A DNA stretch of 64,000 bases from JAGDVO01 sp964590075 [NCBI: uncultured Aquificales bacterium] (GCA_964590075.1 CAZPXS010000005.1:62001-126000), one strand, 5' to 3'. Positions 52,993 to 62,764 are shown, counted from the stretch's first letter. Program-made: numbers and translations. The notes: a model not told the origin generated them from the sequence alone.

Positions 52993-54863
52993 ATAGGGAA
53001 AAGATACTCACTAAATATAGGGAAAGGCTGGTAGTCTTTAAAAGGGTAGTATCCTTTCTTATCCTGGTTTTAATTATCACTGCCTTTTATCTCCAGGTTG
53101 TAAGGGGTAACTACTATTACGATCTTTCCTTTAAAAATAGTGTTAGGATTTATCCTATATTTGGTTCAAGGGGGATAATCTACGATAGGGATGGCAACAT
53201 CCTGGCCGATAATTTTCCAACCCACGACCTCTATATAATAGGTGAGTATATCTTAAAGGAGTACAGAGAGTGTAACAGGGATGTTACAAAGCTAAAGGTT
53301 TACAGGTTTCTGGTGGATGAGCTGAAGTTGGATCCTAATAGTGTTAAGGAGAAGTTAGAGGAAGCTCTGGAGAATCCCTATCAGCCTGTACTTATAGGTA
53401 AGGACATTGAAGATTGGATGGTTGCGAAGGTAGAGGCCCTAAACTGGAGTATCCCGGGATTATATACGGAAGTGGGTGAAAAGAGGTATTATCCCTATGG
53501 TCCATTATTCTCGCACGTTCTTGGTTACGTAGGTGAAGCGAATAAGGATGAGGTGGCAAGTTTAACCTATCTACCGGGTGAGTTTGTAGGTAGGGATGGT
53601 ATCGAGAGGGTTTACGAGACCTATCTAAGGGGTATAGGTGGTTGGGAACAATGGGAGGTTGACGCGGTAGGCAGAAGGGTGAGACTCTTAAGAAAAGCCA
53701 TACCAACAAAGGGAAACGATCTATACACATCTCTTCTACTACCACTACAACAGAAGGCAATGGAACTTATGGGTAACCATAGTGGCGCGGTGGTTGCTAT
53801 GGATCCCAATACGGGTGAGATACTATGTTACTATAGTAGTCCCACCTTTGATCCCAATGCCTTCACAAGGGGTATAAAGAAGTCCGATTGGGATAGGTTA
53901 ATAAACGATCCCGGTAAGCCTTTGATAGATAGAGTAAGATACGGTTTATACCCGCCAGGTTCAACCTTTAAGATGACTATGTTACTTGCTGGCTTGATGG
54001 AGGGTAAGATAGATCAGAATACCTCAGTTACCTGTACCGGAAAGATCTTCTTTGGTAACAGGGATTTTAGGTGCTGGAAAAAGGAAGGGCATGGTGTGGT
54101 GAGTCTATACAGGGCTCTCGTTGAGTCCTGTGATATCTACTTTTATCAGCTAGGTATCAAACTCGGAGTAGATACTATAGAAAAGTACGCGAGGATAGTA
54201 GGTTACGGTCAAAAAACCGGAATAGATATGCCCTCTGAAGCGACAGGTTTAGTTCCAAACAGGGATTGGAAATACAAAGCGTTTAAGCAACCATGGTACC
54301 CTGGGGAGACTCTTCCTTTATCGATAGGACAGGGTTATATGAGAGTTACACCTTTACAACAACTCGTTATGGTATCCTTTTTTGCGAACGGAGGTTACAT
54401 AGTCCAGCCCCATATCAGAAAGGATATAAACCCCACTGTTATAAAGGTTGATATTCCAAAATCTTACATGGATTTGATAAGAAACGCTATGCTCGGAGTT
54501 GTTGAGGATCGGAGAGGTACAGCCCACGCTACGGTTAAGGTTAAGGATGTATTGATAGCAGGAAAGACAGGTACCGCTCAGGTTGTGGGTAGGGATATAG
54601 AGGAAAGGTATAAGGCTGGTAAACGCATATCTCGCCGGGAATACAGGGAGCATGGTTGGTTTGTAGCCTTCGCACCATTCGATAAGCCACTTATCGCAGT
54701 CTCCGTGGTTGTGGAGCATGGTGGTCATGGTTCTAGTAGTGCCGGGCCAATTGCCAAGGGGATAATTTTGGAGTATCTGAAGTATAAGGGTATTATTTCG
54801 GTTTCAGAGGAGAAAGGAATAGATGAGAGAGGTTTCGATAAACTCAACCTACCACAGGATTAA
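52983..54863 (+). CDS. mrdA: Penicillin-binding protein 2 (peptidoglycan transpeptidase)
   Basis: A 626-residue class B PBP for cell elongation. One N-terminal TM helix (about 22-42) is followed by the pedestal domain with FGSRGIIYDRDGNILADN. The transpeptidase domain has the active-site PPGSTFKMTM (SxxK), ESCDIYF (SxD/N motif) and GKTGTAQV (KTG). TTG start with GGAGGG 6 bases upstream, overlapping lpxK. Partner of the RodA polymerase encoded next (41-base overlap). Confidence 0.95.
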   Translation: MALDREKILTKYRERLVVFKRVVSFLILVLIITAFYLQVVRGNYYYDLSFKNSVRIYPIFGSRGIIYDRDGNILADNFPTHDLYIIGEYILKEYRECNRDVTKLKVYRFLVDELKLDPNSVKEKLEEALENPYQPVLIGKDIEDWMVAKVEALNWSIPGLYTEVGEKRYYPYGPLFSHVLGYVGEANKDEVASLTYLPGEFVGRDGIERVYETYLRGIGGWEQWEVDAVGRRVRLLRKAIPTKGNDLYTSLLLPLQQKAMELMGNHSGAVVAMDPNTGEILCYYSSPTFDPNAFTRGIKKSDWDRLINDPGKPLIDRVRYGLYPPGSTFKMTMLLAGLMEGKIDQNTSVTCTGKIFFGNRDFRCWKKEGHGVVSLYRALVESCDIYFYQLGIKLGVDTIEKYARIVGYGQKTGIDMPSEATGLVPNRDWKYKAFKQPWYPGETLPLSIGQGYMRVTPLQQLVMVSFFANGGYIVQPHIRKDINPTVIKVDIPKSYMDLIRNAMLGVVEDRRGTAHATVKVKDVLIAGKTGTAQVVGRDIEERYKAGKRISRREYREHGWFVAFAPFDKPLIAVSVVVEHGGHGSSSAGPIAKGIILEYLKYKGIISVSEEKGIDERGFDKLNLPQD

Positions 54864-55911
54864 CTGGAGGCTGGTTCTACCGGTTTTGATAATATCCCTC
54901 ATAGGGTTGTTGACTCTTGCGAGTTTAAGTGATGGTCTTTACTATTTTAAGAGACAACTCATCTGGCATATCTTGGGATGCTTCGTATTTATAACCACAG
55001 TCCGATTTGTCACCTACTCTAAATTGAAGGATAATACCATATTCTATTATCTTATCTGTCTTATTCTGCTACTACTTGTTCTTATAGTGGGAAAGACCGG
55101 TAAAGGTGCCCAAAGGTGGATATCTATAGGTCCTTTGTCCTTACAGCCATCAGAACTTGCTAAAGTCGCACTTGTACTCATCAATTCTAATATCCTAACT
55201 CTGTATCATGAGGTTAAGAAAATACCCTTACCTTTCAAAGAGTTCTTTTTAGCCTCTATACCCACCCTACTTTACTTTCTTATAACCCTTGTTCAGCCGG
55301 ATCTCGGTACCGCTCTTATGTTTTGCTTCATAACCGCTACCATGTTTCTATTCGCGGGTGTGAAGAAGAGGGTTTTACTTTTGGTTTTGGTTTTAAGCTT
55401 GGTGGCTTCTTACGGTGGTTGGCATTTCCTAAAACCATATCAGAAAAACAGGATCTTAGCCTTTATAGATCCCTATCAGGATCCTCAGGGTATAGGCTAT
55501 CACGTTATACAGTCCAAGATAGCGATAGGCTCAGGCAAATTCCTCGGCAAGGGTTTTAAAGGAGGTACCCAGAGTAAGCTCAACTTCGTACCTGAAAAAC
55601 ACACGGATTTTATATTCGCTTCCTTTGCTGAGGAGTGGGGTTTTGTTGGTGTTACGATTCTCCTTTTGTTGTATGGTTTTTTCCTCAGTGAGGTCATAGA
55701 ACTATTCAAGAATACTAAGAGTCTCTTTAGTATGTACGTTTCCGTCGGTATAGTGAGTATATTCTTATGGCATGTTTTTATAAACGTTGGCATGAATATG
55801 GGTATACTACCTGTGGTTGGTGTTCCACTCCCCTTCATGAGCTACGGAGGAACTAGTATAATAATGGGCTATGTTTCTCTAGCTGTACTCAATATAGTTT
55901 CGAGGTCTTAG
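54823..55911 (+). CDS. rodA: RodA peptidoglycan polymerase (SEDS)
   Basis: A 362-residue SEDS glycosyltransferase with ten hydrophobic segments. Seen: GKGAQRWISIGPLSLQPSELAKVALV, TLVQPDLGTALMF (catalytic Asp), KFLGKGFKGGTQSKLNFVPEKHTDFIFASFAEEWGF, and GVPLPFMSYGGTSII. With PBP2 it builds side-wall peptidoglycan, implying a rod-shaped cell. mreBCD are not in the window. ATG with AGGAG upstream, inside mrdA. Confidence 0.95.
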   Translation: MREVSINSTYHRINWRLVLPVLIISLIGLLTLASLSDGLYYFKRQLIWHILGCFVFITTVRFVTYSKLKDNTIFYYLICLILLLLVLIVGKTGKGAQRWISIGPLSLQPSELAKVALVLINSNILTLYHEVKKIPLPFKEFFLASIPTLLYFLITLVQPDLGTALMFCFITATMFLFAGVKKRVLLLVLVLSLVASYGGWHFLKPYQKNRILAFIDPYQDPQGIGYHVIQSKIAIGSGKFLGKGFKGGTQSKLNFVPEKHTDFIFASFAEEWGFVGVTILLLLYGFFLSEVIELFKNTKSLFSMYVSVGIVSIFLWHVFINVGMNMGILPVVGVPLPFMSYGGTSIIMGYVSLAVLNIVSRS

Positions 55912-55912
55912 T

Positions 55913-56785
55913 ATGGTGAGGGAGGTTGTTCTAGTCTCTTCATCACCGAGAAGGAGTGAACTTTTAAGAAGGATAGTCCCCTTTTTTAAGGTAGTTAAAC
56001 CTAACTTTGACGATGAATCCCATAGTTCATCACCTATTGATAATGCGATTAAAAAGTTAGGTAGTGTTGAGAGAAGGGAGGGAACTATCTATATTTCTGC
56101 CGATACGGCCGTTATTGTCGATGGTATGATCCTTGGGAAACCTAACGATAGAGAGGATGCGAGGAGGATGCTTAATTTACTTTCGGGAAGATGGCATATA
56201 GTTGAGACGGCGGTGGTAGTCAGTTTGAACGATTTGACTTTAAAGGAAGTTGTGAGAAGCGAGGTCAGATTTAGGGAGCTTATGGAGGATGAGATCGAGT
56301 TTTATCTCGACACTGATGAACCTTACGATAAGGCCGGAGCCTATGGAATTCAGGGGTTTGCCGAGGTTTTTGTTAGTGAGCTTAGAGGTTCCTACAGTAA
56401 TGTGGTTGGGTTGCCACTAGAGGCTACCTATAGGTTGTTAAGGAAAGTAGGGTATAGGCCTTTTAGGTATACAACTCTAGGTGAGTTTGCGGATATCGTG
56501 AGAAGCAAAAATGCTGGTCCCTTTATGTTAACCTTCGATATAATGTTTAGCGATTGGGATAGATACGTCTATTTTAAAGAGGGTAATTTTGTAAGTGTAG
56601 AGAGTTTTTGCGAATACATGGGAATACCTTTGGAGGATGTGATAGTTTTCGAGTACTACGATAGTGCTCAGGCTTTGAAGATAACGGTGAAGAGGAACCC
56701 TCCATCGGGAAGTATCTACGATGATGATATATACGGTGCAACGAGTTATGTGAAACTACTTAAGTATCCCATACCATTGGTCTGA
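55913..56785 (+). CDS. Maf nucleotide pyrophosphatase fused to a DUF4387 domain
   Basis: A 290-residue two-domain protein. Residues 1-183 are Maf: VSSSPRRSELL (about 8-18), ISADTAVIVDGMILGKP (about 61-77), YDKAGAYGIQG (about 138-148), GSYSNVVGLPL (about 159-169). Maf enzymes hydrolyse non-canonical NTPs such as dTTP/UTP or m7GTP. Residues 188-290 match DUF4387: LGEFADIVRSKNAGPFMLTFDIMF and NPPSGSIYDDDIYGATSYVKLL. DUF4387 is normally a separate ~100-residue protein beside AtuA-like DUF1446 genes. No stop or frameshift lies between. The joint function is unknown. Confidence 0.85.
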   Translation: MVREVVLVSSSPRRSELLRRIVPFFKVVKPNFDDESHSSSPIDNAIKKLGSVERREGTIYISADTAVIVDGMILGKPNDREDARRMLNLLSGRWHIVETAVVVSLNDLTLKEVVRSEVRFRELMEDEIEFYLDTDEPYDKAGAYGIQGFAEVFVSELRGSYSNVVGLPLEATYRLLRKVGYRPFRYTTLGEFADIVRSKNAGPFMLTFDIMFSDWDRYVYFKEGNFVSVESFCEYMGIPLEDVIVFEYYDSAQALKITVKRNPPSGSIYDDDIYGATSYVKLLKYPIPLV

Positions 56786-56788
56786 GGC

Positions 56789-57835
56789 ATGCCGAGTTTA
56801 GACAGGGATAACTTGATACTTGCTCTTTCTGAAAGCTTTATAAGCTGGACTACCTTTTGGAAGATTGTGGATAGAGTGGAACTTGAGGATCTACCCAAAA
56901 AACTGGATTATCTAGAAAGTCTTGGTGTGATAAGAAAAAATACGTACAGGATTCTTTCGAGTATAGATTGGTCGAAGGATAGGAAGGGTGAGCTTGAGAA
57001 GAGAGGTATTGGCTACATAACCTTTTACGATCCCAACTACCCTTCAAAGCTCAATAGAATAAAACACCCTCCCTATGTTATCTTTTATAGGGGTAACGTA
57101 GAGCTACTTAAGTTACCGATGGTCGGTATAGTTGGTTCGAGAAAGGCTACCAAACTAGGTAGGGAATTTACCAGGGATGAGGCATCTAATATAGCCAGCA
57201 AAGGTTACGTTGTTGTGAGTGGGTTTGCGCAGGGTATAGATACTGAGGCACATGAGGGGGCTCTGATTTCTGGAAAGACCGTAGCCTGCTTTGGCACTAG
57301 TTGCGATGATGTATATCCAAGGCAGAATTTTAGGCTCTACGATAGGATGTTGAGTTCCGGTAATCTAGTCATCTCGCCCTTTTATAGATCCTTGAGTCGA
57401 AAGTTTGTGTTTCCATTGAGAAATAGCATTATAAGCGCCCTTTCCGATTATCTTGTTGTAGTGGAAGCCGGTGAAAAAAGTGGAGCTATGATCACCGCTT
57501 TCTATGCCTTTGAGATGGGTGTACCCGTGTATGCTGTGCCTGGTAAACCATGGGATCCATCATCGAAGGGTACAAACAGGTTGATAAAGATGGGAGCAAG
57601 GCTATACGAAAGTTACAGGGACCTCGGTATAGAGGATACCGAAAACCTTGTGGTTAAAGGGAAATATGACAATTATCCAAGGGATTTACCTAATGGGACC
57701 TTTACGGTTGAGGATTACGCGGATATCAGGGGTATTGAAGTTGAGGAGGCTCAGGTTATACTTATGGAGTTAGAGTTGATGGGTTTTGTTACGAAGGTCG
57801 CTCCAGGTATATATATGGCTACCGATAGAGGTTAG
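56789..57835 (+). CDS. dprA: DNA-protecting protein DprA
   Basis: A 348-residue protein that loads RecA on incoming single-stranded DNA in natural transformation. The Rossmann core has GIVGSRKATKLGREFTRDEA, SGFAQGIDTEAHEGAL, FGTSCDDVYPRQN and SGAMITAFYAFEMGVPVYAVPG. The C-terminal 60 residues look like the winged-helix DprA tail. Competence pilus genes are not in the window. It sits next to recN, both recombination genes. Confidence 0.94.
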   Translation: MPSLDRDNLILALSESFISWTTFWKIVDRVELEDLPKKLDYLESLGVIRKNTYRILSSIDWSKDRKGELEKRGIGYITFYDPNYPSKLNRIKHPPYVIFYRGNVELLKLPMVGIVGSRKATKLGREFTRDEASNIASKGYVVVSGFAQGIDTEAHEGALISGKTVACFGTSCDDVYPRQNFRLYDRMLSSGNLVISPFYRSLSRKFVFPLRNSIISALSDYLVVVEAGEKSGAMITAFYAFEMGVPVYAVPGKPWDPSSKGTNRLIKMGARLYESYRDLGIEDTENLVVKGKYDNYPRDLPNGTFTVEDYADIRGIEVEEAQVILMELELMGFVTKVAPGIYMATDRG

Positions 57836-57840
57836 TTTGG

Positions 57841-59466
57841 ATGATCGCTGAGTTAAATATAAGAAACTTTGGTATAATAGATAGGGTAAGGGTTGAGTTT
57901 GGCGAAGGTTTCAATGTTATCACAGGGGAGACGGGTAGTGGGAAATCCCTTCTAATAAAGTCTATACCCTTTCTATTTGGTCTTCAAAAGGGAGAATCAA
58001 CAGGTGGCGAAACTGTTATCGAGGCTGTTTTTAGGGAAGTTGCTGGTGAGGTTAAATCTCTACTTGAAGAGCACGGTGTATCCTTTGAGGATGAAGTTAT
58101 AGTAAGGAGAGTTGTATCTTCGGGACGATCACGTTTTTATATCAACGACCAGTTGGTAACTCTAAACCTTATGAAAAACCTATTTCCGTATCTTGTAGAA
58201 GTACAGGCCCAGAGGGAATCGCTATCCCTCTTTAATAGACGGAAGTTACTTAACCTTTATGATGAGTTTTGCGGGTTGATCGAAAAGAGAAGGGATTACG
58301 AGAGGTTGTATTTCGATTATATTAGAAGGAAGGAGGAGCTAGAATCTCTGTTAGAGGAGAAGGATAAAATCTATGAGGAGATTTCAAGGTTAAGGGATTT
58401 TGTGAGAGAGATTGAAGAAAGTGGAATACTGGAAGTCGATGAGGAGGAGTTAAAGAGGGAGAGGGAATTACTCGTAAATGCCGAGAGGATCAAATCGGCC
58501 TTAAAGAGAGTTTTGGTGGTTCTATCCGATTCGGAAGTTTCTATCTTTTCACTGGTAAGAGAGGCTATAGGTGGTCTCAGATCGATACAGGGTGTATTTG
58601 AGAAGGCGGGAGGTTATCTCGATATTCTCGATAGGGTTTTGGAATATCTAAAGGAGTTGGAACTATCCATATCGTCCGATTTTGACAGGATAATCTACGA
58701 CGAGGATAGATTAAACAGGATCGAAGAGATACTGTGGAACTCGGATAGGATAAGGAGAAAGTACTCTCTTGTATGCGATGAGTTAAAGAGAGAGTATGAG
58801 TCTGTAAAACGGAGACTTATAGAACTTGAGCAAAAGGTCACCGGTTTTGAGGATTTAAAGAGGGAGTTAGAGGAGATTAGAAAATATCTTTTGGAACTTG
58901 CAAATAGTCTTTCCGAGGAGAGAAAAAGGAGAAAGGCTGAGTTTGAGGATAGTATTATAGGTTACCTGGAGACAATGGGGTTTAAAGAGCCAAAGGTTGA
59001 GGTTTTATTTGAAACCCTCGATGAGCCTAGTATTGGGGGTTTAGATGCTATAAGTTTACTCTTTTCTGCTAATCCTGGTAGTAATCTATACCCTGTTGAG
59101 AGGGTGGCATCGGGTGGTGAGCTATCAAGGCTAATGTTAGCTCTATATCTCGTGGTAAAAAGGAGAGGTGGTGCGACGCTTATCCTTGATGAGATAGATA
59201 CTGGGATAGGAGGTTATACCGCTAGGGTAATAGGTGAGCTCTTATCCAACCTATCCCAGTCAAACCAGATTATAGTCGTTACCCATTTTCCACAGATAGC
59301 CCAATATGGACACAATCATTTTGTGGTTGAAAAGACTTTAAAAGATGGTAAGGTTTATGTTATAGTAAATAAATTAGAGGGTTTAGAAAGGGAAATGGAG
59401 CTAAAACGAATGGTTGGAGAAATAAAAAACACTGTTATGGAAGGTGGAGATGGTGGCTATAGATAA
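57841..59466 (+). CDS. recN: DNA repair protein RecN
   Basis: A 541-residue SMC-like ATPase for double-strand break repair. Walker A GETGSGKSLLIKS near residue 32; YINDQLVTLNLMKNL; long coiled-coil arms (about 140-355); signature ASGGELSRLMLAL; Walker B LILDEIDTGIGG. The end carries VVTHFPQIAQYGHNHFVVEK. Slightly shorter than the usual ~555. It overlaps the ferredoxin gene by 17 bases. Confidence 0.96.
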   Translation: MIAELNIRNFGIIDRVRVEFGEGFNVITGETGSGKSLLIKSIPFLFGLQKGESTGGETVIEAVFREVAGEVKSLLEEHGVSFEDEVIVRRVVSSGRSRFYINDQLVTLNLMKNLFPYLVEVQAQRESLSLFNRRKLLNLYDEFCGLIEKRRDYERLYFDYIRRKEELESLLEEKDKIYEEISRLRDFVREIEESGILEVDEEELKRERELLVNAERIKSALKRVLVVLSDSEVSIFSLVREAIGGLRSIQGVFEKAGGYLDILDRVLEYLKELELSISSDFDRIIYDEDRLNRIEEILWNSDRIRRKYSLVCDELKREYESVKRRLIELEQKVTGFEDLKRELEEIRKYLLELANSLSEERKRRKAEFEDSIIGYLETMGFKEPKVEVLFETLDEPSIGGLDAISLLFSANPGSNLYPVERVASGGELSRLMLALYLVVKRRGGATLILDEIDTGIGGYTARVIGELLSNLSQSNQIIVVTHFPQIAQYGHNHFVVEKTLKDGKVYVIVNKLEGLEREMELKRMVGEIKNTVMEGGDGGYR

Positions 59467-59650
59467 GGAAAAGTGTAAGAGTTGTGGCTTGTGTGTAGCC
59501 TTTTGTCCGAGAAAGATATTGGTTTTAAGTGAGAACGATACGAATAGTCAGGGATACCTCTACTCGATATGTATCTCTCAAGAGGAATGCATATCCTGTG
59601 GTTTCTGCGCCGATATGTGTCCAGATGTTTGTATAGAGGTGTATAGATGA
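59450..59650 (+). CDS. 2x[4Fe-4S] ferredoxin, delta subunit of a 2-oxoacid:ferredoxin oxidoreductase
   Basis: A 66-residue ferredoxin with two full cluster motifs: CKSCGLCVAFCP and CISCGFCADMCP. This is the KorD/VorD type that passes electrons from the 2-oxoacid oxidoreductase core. The ATG at 59450 is chosen (AAGG 5 bases upstream); a GTG at 59444 is in frame. It overlaps the next gene, the alpha subunit, by 4 bases, supporting a single complex. Confidence 0.9.
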   Translation: MVAIDKEKCKSCGLCVAFCPRKILVLSENDTNSQGYLYSICISQEECISCGFCADMCPDVCIEVYR

Positions 59651-60702
59651 GAAAGTTATGGAAGGGATGTGATGCTATAGCTGAAGCCGCCATTCAAGCT
59701 GGTTGTAGGTTTTTTGCAGGCTACCCGATTACTCCCCAGTCCCAGATACTGGAGTACATGTCCTGGCGGATGCCAGAGGTAGGTGGTGTGTTTATTCAGT
59801 CGGAGAGTGAACTTGCGGCTATAAACATAGTTATGGGAGCAAGTATAGCTGGTGTCAGAGCAATGACCGCCTCCAGTAGTCCGGGTATAAGCCTTATGCA
59901 GGAGGGTATATCCTACCTTGCCGGTATGGAGCTACCTGCGGTTATAGTTAATGTCAATAGAGGTGGCCCTGGTCTCGGCGGCATACAGCCAAATCAGGGT
60001 GACTATTTCCAGTCTACAAAAGGTGGTGGACATGGCGATTATAGAACATTCGTATTCGCTCCCCATACGGTACAGGAATCGGTTATATGTGTTTTTGATG
60101 CCTTCAGAATAGCCGATGAGTATAGGAATCCTGTAATTATTCATATAGATGGTATTATAGCACAGATGATGGAGTCGGTAGAGATAAATCCGTCCTGGTA
60201 CACACCCCCTCCTCCTAAACCTTGGGCTCTAACCGGTTGTTACGGTAGGGAGCCTAGGATTATAAAGAGCCTCTATCTTGGTCCCGGCGAATTAACAGCT
60301 CATGACTGGAAGTTGGCGAAAAAGTACGAATCTATGAAGAAAGAGGTTAAATGGGAAGAGTATATGATAGAAAAGGATGATGAAATGGATCTTCTTATCG
60401 TTGCCTTTGGTACGAGTGCGAGAGTTGCAAAATACGTAATTAAGGAGCTCAGGTCGGAGGGCTATAGTGTTGGTTTATTTAGACCTATAACCCTCTATCC
60501 CTATCCTGATGATGCTCTAAGAGCTATCTCGGCTAGATCGAAGAAGATAGTGGTTGTTGAGATGAACACTGGGCAGATGTTGGAGGATGTTGAAAGGATC
60601 ACGAGAAGAGACCTATACTTTGTTGGTAAGCCTTCCGATGTCTTTTATCCCGAGGAACTTTATGTAGAACTCAAAAGAATATTGGGGGTAAATCATGGGT
60701 AG
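59647..60702 (+). CDS. 2-oxoacid:ferredoxin oxidoreductase, alpha subunit (KorA/VorB type)
   Basis: A 351-residue subunit. Seen: GCRFFAGYPITPQSQILEYM, FIQSESELAAINIVMGASIAGVRAMTASSSPG, GGPGLGGIQPNQGDY, and the C-terminal transketolase-like domain LLIVAFGTSARVAKYVIKEL...GLFRPITLYPYP. With beta (TPP-binding) and gamma subunits it oxidises a 2-oxoacid plus CoA to acyl-CoA with reduced ferredoxin; branched-chain or 2-oxoglutarate specificity is not readable. The beta and gamma genes normally follow, but here glyS does (8-base overlap). Confidence 0.9.
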   Translation: MRKLWKGCDAIAEAAIQAGCRFFAGYPITPQSQILEYMSWRMPEVGGVFIQSESELAAINIVMGASIAGVRAMTASSSPGISLMQEGISYLAGMELPAVIVNVNRGGPGLGGIQPNQGDYFQSTKGGGHGDYRTFVFAPHTVQESVICVFDAFRIADEYRNPVIIHIDGIIAQMMESVEINPSWYTPPPPKPWALTGCYGREPRIIKSLYLGPGELTAHDWKLAKKYESMKKEVKWEEYMIEKDDEMDLLIVAFGTSARVAKYVIKELRSEGYSVGLFRPITLYPYPDDALRAISARSKKIVVVEMNTGQMLEDVERITRRDLYFVGKPSDVFYPEELYVELKRILGVNHG

Positions 60703-62764
60703 AGATCTATTATTTGAGATAGGTACTGAAGAGATTCCAGCAAGATTTATGGAGTCTGCCTTTAGTTTTATAGAATCCTATACGAAAGAGAAGTTTAAGG
60801 AATACAGGATAGATCACGGTAATATAAAGGTTACGGGGACGCCGAGGAGACTCGTTCTTTTCGTGGAGAATGTCGCAGAAAGACAGGCAAGGAAAGAGGA
60901 GGAGATAATAGGTCCGCCTGCTAATAAAGCCTTCGATGCAAGTGGAAACGTGACGAAAGCAGGTGAGGGATTTGCGAGATCCCATGGTGTTAGTGTTTCG
61001 GATCTCAAGGTAAAGAGCACACCAAAGGGCGAGTATGTTTATATAGTCAAGGTCGATGAGGGGAGAGACACAAGGGAGATACTTCCAGAGTTTTTTGTAA
61101 ACCTGGTCAAGTCCATTCCCTGGCCTAAGTCGATGAGATGGGGAAGTAGAAGGATAAGGTTTGCAAGACCTATTCATTGGTTTTTGGCTCTCTTTGGAAG
61201 TGATGTTATAGAGTTTGAGATAGAGGATATAAAAAGTGGAAATATTACCTACGGCCATAGGTTCTTGTCCAAAGGGCCGATAGTTATAAAGGAACCTGCA
61301 AGTTACTTTTCAAAACTCAGAGACAATTTTGTCATCGTTGATCATTTGGAAAGGAGAGAGATCATATCCAAGCAGGTGGAGGAATGTGCAAAATCTATAG
61401 GTGCTCTACCTGAAAGGGACGAGAAGTTACTCGATGAGGTGAACTTTTTAGTTGAATATCCAGTTGCTCTACTTGGATCCTTCGAGAAGAAGTACCTCGA
61501 ACTACCAGAGGAGGTATTAAAGGTTACGATGAAGGAGCATCAGAGATATTTTCCCGTAGTCTCCAGGGATGGTAGGTTACTGCCTCATTTTGTTGTGGTT
61601 GCCAATATCGTAACAGATGATATGTCCGTTATAGTTAAGGGTAACGAGAGGGTTTTAAAGGCAAGGCTTAACGATGCGAAGTTCTTCTTTAATGAGGATA
61701 GTAAGGTTCCGCTTGAGGTTATGGTCGAAAAACTTAGGAATGTAGTTTTTCAGGAAAAGCTCGGTACGAGTTACGAAAAGATAATGCGTTTTAGAAGGGT
61801 AAGTAACTATCTTGCCGAAAAACTCGTTCCCGATAAGGTAACTATTGTAGATAGGTGTGCCTACCTTTGTAAGGCGGATCTTGAGTCTCAGATGGTCTAT
61901 GAGTTTCCTGAGTTACAGGGTGTTATGGGTAGAGCCTACGCCTATCTTAAGGGTGAAAATCCTGAGGTTGCCGAGGGAATATTTGAGCATTATCTACCGA
62001 GATTTGCAGGTGATGATTTACCCAAGACCGATGCGGGAGCTATAGTTGGGATAGCGGATAGAATAGATACGATAGTTGGGTATTTTGGTATAGGTGTGGT
62101 GCCAACGGGTAGCGAGGATCCCTATGGGTTAAGAAGGGATGCCTTGGCTATCGTACAGATAATCCTTGATAAGAAGTACAGGATTAGTCTTAGGGAATTG
62201 GTAAAACTTGCCATTGAGGGATTGTTGGATAAGATAGAGAAGGATCCCAAGGTTCTCGAGGGGGAGGTTCTCAACTTCTTTAGAACAAGGATTTACCATT
62301 ACTTTGTTAATGAGGGTATAAGAGGTGATGTGGTAGATGCGGTTTTGGATTCTGGATTCGATGATATCGTTGATGTTAAGCTGAGGGTAGAGTCCCTCTA
62401 TGAGCTATCGAAGGATGAAAAGTTCGACGATATAATGAAGACCTTTAAGAGGGTGGTTAACATAATACCCGATGACTTTGAAGAAACTACCGTGGATGAG
62501 AATCTGTTTGAAAAGGATGAGGAAAGGTCTCTCTTTAGAGCCATACTTCAGGTTGAGGAGAGTGTGAGAAAGCATATTATGGGGGAAGATTATAAACTTG
62601 CCCTTAATGAGCTACTATCTCTGAAACCTGTAGTCGATAGTTTCTTTGATAACGTCCTTGTTATGGATAGGGATGAGAAAAAGCGGAAAAACCGTTTGAG
62701 CCTGCTTAATAGATTGGGGAGTCTCTTTAGGAGTATAGCTAATCTTAAAAAGGTAACGGTTTAA
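60695..62764 (+). CDS. glyS: Glycyl-tRNA synthetase, beta subunit
   Basis: A 689-residue beta subunit of the alpha2beta2 bacterial enzyme. Opening LLFEIGTEEIPARFMESAF; TGTPRRLVLFVENVAERQ; KSMRWGSRRIRFARPIHWFLALFG; LKVTMKEHQRYFPV; LNDAKFFFNEDSK; YGLRRDALAIVQIIL; and a DALR-like tRNA-binding C-terminus. The alpha subunit glyQ, usually just upstream, is not in the window. It ends 7 bases before a convergent gene. Confidence 0.95.
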   Translation: MGRDLLFEIGTEEIPARFMESAFSFIESYTKEKFKEYRIDHGNIKVTGTPRRLVLFVENVAERQARKEEEIIGPPANKAFDASGNVTKAGEGFARSHGVSVSDLKVKSTPKGEYVYIVKVDEGRDTREILPEFFVNLVKSIPWPKSMRWGSRRIRFARPIHWFLALFGSDVIEFEIEDIKSGNITYGHRFLSKGPIVIKEPASYFSKLRDNFVIVDHLERREIISKQVEECAKSIGALPERDEKLLDEVNFLVEYPVALLGSFEKKYLELPEEVLKVTMKEHQRYFPVVSRDGRLLPHFVVVANIVTDDMSVIVKGNERVLKARLNDAKFFFNEDSKVPLEVMVEKLRNVVFQEKLGTSYEKIMRFRRVSNYLAEKLVPDKVTIVDRCAYLCKADLESQMVYEFPELQGVMGRAYAYLKGENPEVAEGIFEHYLPRFAGDDLPKTDAGAIVGIADRIDTIVGYFGIGVVPTGSEDPYGLRRDALAIVQIILDKKYRISLRELVKLAIEGLLDKIEKDPKVLEGEVLNFFRTRIYHYFVNEGIRGDVVDAVLDSGFDDIVDVKLRVESLYELSKDEKFDDIMKTFKRVVNIIPDDFEETTVDENLFEKDEERSLFRAILQVEESVRKHIMGEDYKLALNELLSLKPVVDSFFDNVLVMDRDEKKRKNRLSLLNRLGSLFRSIANLKKVTV

